From Arcobacter lacus (lineage in GTDB: Bacteria > Campylobacterota > Campylobacteria > Campylobacterales > Arcobacteraceae): 64,000 bases of DNA. Location: positions 62,001 to 126,000 of the forward strand of contig NZ_MUXF01000010.1 in NCBI RefSeq assembly GCF_003063295.1, written 5' to 3'. Below are positions 60,767 through 64,000 of this stretch, piece by piece. How positions within the stretch are numbered: the first letter of the stretch is position 1; every line of letters begins with the position of its first letter. A program made the position numbers and the translations under genes. Below the pieces are notes generated by a model. The model was not told the origin of the DNA, did not search any database, and was given only the letters and a program-made list of their open reading frames with translations.

Positions 60767-61734
60767 TGAATTTAAAAAATGAGATAGAAAAACAAGCAAA
60801 TTCTTGGCTTATAAGACAAAAAGAAGGTTTAACTTTTTTTGAACAAAAAGAGTTTGAACTTTGGCTTGAAAATAAACATCACAAAAAAATATATGAAGAA
60901 AATAGAAATTTAATAGATGATTGTTTATCTTTAGATGATGATTTTATAAAAGAGCTTGAAGATGAAGTTTTAAAAGATATAAAACAAAAATCATATTTTA
61001 ATTTTAAATATATTTCAGCTTCAGTTGCTATACTTTTTACTATCGTTTTTAGCGGTTATGAAATAAAAAGATATTTTATTCCAAATTTTACTCAAAGTTT
61101 TGTAAGTGCAAATGAAAAAATTTTGAATATTATACTTCCAGATAATTCTATAATAGATTTAGATAAAAAATCGCAAATAAAAATAAGTTATTTTGATACA
61201 AAAAGAGTCATAGATTTAGAAGATGGAAATGCTATGTTTTCTGTATCAAAAGATAAAGCTAAACCTTTTTTAATAAAAACTCAAAATACTTTGATTGAAG
61301 TTTTAGGAACAAAATTTGAAGTGATAAATTTTGATAATAAAACACTAATAAATGTTTTAGAAGGAGTTGTTCAGGTGAGTTATGTGGCAAATATTTTTAA
61401 AACTCAAACTTTAGCTAAACTTGAAAAATCTCAGTCTCTTATTTTAAATAATGAAAAAAAAGTTTATGTTCAAAATACAATAGATACAAATGAAATAGCA
61501 ACTTGGAAAAATGATTTAATAAAGTTTAATAAAACAAGTTTAGAAGATGCTAGTTCTATGTTTGAAAGATACTCAAATAATAAAATGATATTTGAAGATG
61601 AAAAATTATCACAATTAAAAATATCAGGAAAATTTTCAACTTTACACTATGATAGCTTTTTAAAATCAATAGAGATGATTTATCCAGTTAAAATGACAAA
61701 AGATGGAAATATAATAAAAATTAGTAAAAAATAA
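60766..61734 (+). CDS. FecR-type anti-sigma/sigma regulator
   Basis: 322 residues: cytosolic DUF4880 domain (about 5-50, NSWLIRQKEGLTFFEQKEFELWL), one membrane helix (about 83-100), the periplasmic FecR domain (110-215, VIDLEDGNAMFSV, LIEVLGTKFEV) and C-terminal STN-like DUF4974 domain (about 255-320, LEDASSMFERYSNNKMIFED). It relays occupancy of the outer-membrane receptor to the ECF sigma factor. The start overlaps the sigma gene stop (TAATG). Distinct from the secreted FecR-domain protein at 13-14 kb, which lacks DUF4880 and the membrane helix. Confidence 0.93.
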   Translation: MNLKNEIEKQANSWLIRQKEGLTFFEQKEFELWLENKHHKKIYEENRNLIDDCLSLDDDFIKELEDEVLKDIKQKSYFNFKYISASVAILFTIVFSGYEIKRYFIPNFTQSFVSANEKILNIILPDNSIIDLDKKSQIKISYFDTKRVIDLEDGNAMFSVSKDKAKPFLIKTQNTLIEVLGTKFEVINFDNKTLINVLEGVVQVSYVANIFKTQTLAKLEKSQSLILNNEKKVYVQNTIDTNEIATWKNDLIKFNKTSLEDASSMFERYSNNKMIFEDEKLSQLKISGKFSTLHYDSFLKSIEMIYPVKMTKDGNIIKISKK

Positions 61735-61772
61735 AGAATTTTTCTAATATTTTAAAGAATATAGATAAATTT

Positions 61773-61798
61773 CAAAATTCTTTTAAAAATGATGTCCG
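61773..61798 (+). promoter_or_regulatory. Candidate FecI-class promoter of the receptor gene
   Basis: TGTCCG (61793-61798) followed by a T run, with CAAAAT 14 bases upstream (61773-61778), resembles the E. coli fecA promoter as I recall it (GGAAAAT, TGTCCT, T run). It lies 73 bases before the receptor start. No TATAAT or Fur box stands out in this 136-base gap. Confidence 0.35.
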
Positions 61799-61870
61799 TT
61801 TTTTTGATTTCATTCGTTTAATATATTAGAGATACCAATTCTCAAAATATTTATTAAATAAAGGAAGAAA

Positions 61871-64000
61871 ATGAAGTTTTCAAAGCACGCATTAGTTGCC
61901 TCAAGTTTAGCTTTAGTTTTTGGTGTGAACTTATTTGCCGATGAAGTTTATACAATCCAAAATAAAACTCTAAAAGAGGCATTGGAGATTATATCGAAAA
62001 AATCAAACTTATCGTATATTGCAAATGATGAGATACTTGAAACAAAAAAAGTTAATAGTATAGAAAATATCGAGGGAACTCAAAAAGCTTTAGACAAAAT
62101 CTTAGAAGGAACTGGACTAAAAGCTATTATTCAAAATGAAGCTATTGTAATAATAAAAGAAAAAACTATAGGAAAAGGTACAGTTTTAGAGCCAATTTCA
62201 GTTAATAGTGGTAAAACTGGAACAGCTGAAAATGGATATTTAAGTGAAGATATAACAGGTGTTGGACTATGGGGAAAAAGAAGTTTACAAGATACACCTT
62301 ATTCTATGAGTGTAATACCTCAAGAACTTATTGAAAATGTTCAAGCCAATGATATGGCACAAATCTTTAAAATGAATCCTATTACTCAAGATGGTGGAGA
62401 CCAACCATCAGGAAACTATTATAATGTTATAAGAGGTTTCTCTTCAAATAGTAGTGTTGTTAATGGAATGCCATTGGCAGATTTTTATAGTTTTACAACA
62501 ATGGAAGATTTAGAAAGAGTTGAAACAATTAGTGGAGCAACTGGGTTTTTATATGGTGGCGGAAGAGTTGGAGGGGCTGTAAATTATGTAACAAAAAAAC
62601 CAACTTTGGAAGATAAAAGAAGTATAAAAATAGGAAACTACGGTGGTGAGCAATACTATGGACATGTAGATTTAAGTGGGCAAATAGATGAAAAAAAGAT
62701 TTTTGGATATAGAATCAATGCCTTATATCAAGATGGAGATAGTGTAGCAGATGTAGGAAAAGAGCAAAAATTTGTAAGTGTAGTTTTTGATTATAAACCA
62801 ACTGATGATTTTACTATAGATTTAAACTATGCTCATAGAGAATTAAAAAGAACAAATCAAAAGCTTATTATTAATGTTAGTTCTAATACTATTCGACCTA
62901 AAATTGATACTAGCAAAAGTTATACAGCAGATTGGGTTTCAGTGGATGAAGAAAATGATAGAGTAATGTCAAATTTAAAATGGAACATAAATGATACTTT
63001 TACTCTTCGAAGTTCACTTCTTTATGAGCAATCAGATAGAGGATTGATTGGAAATACAATTATATATACTAGAACAGATGGTTTATATGATGTTGATAAT
63101 TATAAATACCCTTCTCGTCCACAAGAAATTGAAAGTTATGCAGGAAATTTATATTTAGATAGTAAATTTGAAACTTTTGGAATAAATCATCTTTTAACTA
63201 CTGGTTATTCAGAAAATTATTATAAATATTCAAGAACTAGAAATTGGGCCGTTGGTACTAGTTTATCTGCAATTTCATTAAATGATATAAAGAATTTATC
63301 TATTCCTAATATAATTATTCCAAGTAGTGAAATGTTACCACTTTCAAAAACACAATATAAAAATATTCTTATTGGTGATGATATAGTATTTAATGATCAA
63401 TGGAGTGCTTTAGTTGGATTTAATTACGCTACAGTGGTAAATACAAGTTATAGTGCAGGTATACAAAGTTCAAAATATGATAAATCAGAACTTACTCCAA
63501 CTTTATCTTTGATGTATAAACCTCTTGAAGATTTAACAACTTATATAACTTATATGGAAAGTTTAGAAACGGGAGGAATTGTAGCAGATACATATTCAAA
63601 TGCAGGTGAAATCTTAGACCCACTTGTAAGTAAACAATATGAGATTGGAGCAAAATATTCAGTAAATGAAAGTATTTTATTAACTAGTGCTTTATTTAGA
63701 ATAGAAAAAGCAAATCAATATTCAGATTTGGCAACTCCTATGCCAAAATATGTTCAAGATGGTGAACAAATTCACCAAGGGTTAGAACTTACAGTAACAG
63801 GAAAAGTTACTGATAATCTAACTTTATTTGGTGGAGGAACTTTGATGGATATTGAAGTATCAGAATCAAATAATCCTGCATTAGAAGGTAAAAAGCCTAC
63901 AAATGCAGCATCGAAAATGGCAAAACTTTATGCAGAGTATAATATTCCTATAATTCAAGGCTTAACTGTAACTGGTGGAGCATATTATACTGGTGAAAAA
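61871..64000 (+). CDS. TonB-dependent siderophore receptor with STN domain (3' end cut)
   Basis: The first 710 codons of a FecA/FpvA-type outer-membrane receptor, open to the window edge. After a signal peptide (1-23) comes the STN signalling domain (about 25-95; VYTIQNKTLKEALEIISKKSNLSYIA). Next is the plug domain (about 125-240; LQDTPYSMSVIPQELIENVQ, NVIRGFSSN, VETISGATGFLYGGGRVGGAVNYVTKKP), then barrel strands. STN plus the preceding sigma/FecR genes means binding of the iron-siderophore induces its own operon. GGGRVGGAVN replaces the more usual G-x-P-G-G-x-V-N, with Pro lost. The ligand cannot be inferred. Confidence 0.93.
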   Translation, partial: MKFSKHALVASSLALVFGVNLFADEVYTIQNKTLKEALEIISKKSNLSYIANDEILETKKVNSIENIEGTQKALDKILEGTGLKAIIQNEAIVIIKEKTIGKGTVLEPISVNSGKTGTAENGYLSEDITGVGLWGKRSLQDTPYSMSVIPQELIENVQANDMAQIFKMNPITQDGGDQPSGNYYNVIRGFSSNSSVVNGMPLADFYSFTTMEDLERVETISGATGFLYGGGRVGGAVNYVTKKPTLEDKRSIKIGNYGGEQYYGHVDLSGQIDEKKIFGYRINALYQDGDSVADVGKEQKFVSVVFDYKPTDDFTIDLNYAHRELKRTNQKLIINVSSNTIRPKIDTSKSYTADWVSVDEENDRVMSNLKWNINDTFTLRSSLLYEQSDRGLIGNTIIYTRTDGLYDVDNYKYPSRPQEIESYAGNLYLDSKFETFGINHLLTTGYSENYYKYSRTRNWAVGTSLSAISLNDIKNLSIPNIIIPSSEMLPLSKTQYKNILIGDDIVFNDQWSALVGFNYATVVNTSYSAGIQSSKYDKSELTPTLSLMYKPLEDLTTYITYMESLETGGIVADTYSNAGEILDPLVSKQYEIGAKYSVNESILLTSALFRIEKANQYSDLATPMPKYVQDGEQIHQGLELTVTGKVTDNLTLFGGGTLMDIEVSESNNPALEGKKPTNAASKMAKLYAEYNIPIIQGLTVTGGAYYTGEK

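Overview
The window is a contiguous piece of a low-GC chromosome from the Campylobacterota, most likely the Arcobacter/Aliarcobacter group. The evidence is very AT-rich coding DNA, -10 boxes (TATAAT) usually without a clear -35, frequent TTG starts, and Campylobacterota-style gene groupings such as hisB-kdsC-lptC-lptA-ysxC and speA-hisS-tmk-coaD-ubiX. No rRNA, tRNA, CRISPR array or insertion sequence was found.

Layout. 1-7.3 kb: guaA, nadB, a tiny LptM-like lipoprotein, a DciA-like gene, a YgjP-type metallopeptidase, an aspartate aminotransferase and a CDF metal exporter. 7.3-14.3 kb: a signalling and surface block. A class II cAMP phosphodiesterase-like/GAF/HD-GYP fusion is coupled to a CHASE2-adenylate cyclase. 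These converge on a two-gene unit of a secreted FecR-domain protein, whose C-terminus looks like a TbpB-type barrel, and a TPR plus outer-membrane-barrel protein resembling Slam (type XI secretion). 14.5-18 kb: acyltransferase 3, an rRNA methyltransferase-like protein and an OFA-family MFS transporter. 18-21.1 kb: a complete ECF nickel/cobalt importer (nikKMLQO). 21.2-26.1 kb: a glutamine amidotransferase, then a 7TM-DISM histidine kinase and OmpR-type regulator divergent from a very short autotransporter, with an 11-bp-phased direct repeat in the shared promoter.

26.1-33.5 kb is an accessory patch: a membrane protein, a 50-aa membrane peptide, an ORF6N/PLD-like protein, and a type IIG restriction-modification enzyme followed 5 bp later by a TPR-DUF2971 protein. 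33.6-39.8 kb holds a possible nuclease-fold protein, an AI-2E family permease, a catalytically degenerate YiiX-like protein, a lipoprotein, a HerA-like ATPase and a FlaG-like protein. 39.8-50.5 kb: uvrA, a zinc-ribbon membrane protein, PAS and XRE proteins, then a minus-strand housekeeping run (TauE/SafE, cysE, speA, hisS, tmk, coaD, ubiX).

50.6-60.2 kb: a serine-recombinase homologue without its catalytic serine, then rplI-hslV-hslU, a pseudo-receiver, tatD, two cell-wall genes (MltD-like, RlpA), hisB, the LPS genes kdsC-lptC-lptA, ysxC and a short N-acetylglutamate synthase-like gene. 60.3 kb to the end: a FecI-type sigma factor, FecR anti-sigma factor and a TonB-dependent receptor with an STN signalling domain, cut by the window edge.

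The best leads for something undescribed are the FecR-domain/Slam-like pair, the cAMP-PDE/GAF/HD-GYP-cyclase pair, the R-M plus TPR-DUF2971 operon, and two genes (tatD and the zinc-ribbon membrane protein) whose conserved or evident N-termini lie upstream of any ATG/GTG/TTG, suggesting AUA or other rare start codons.
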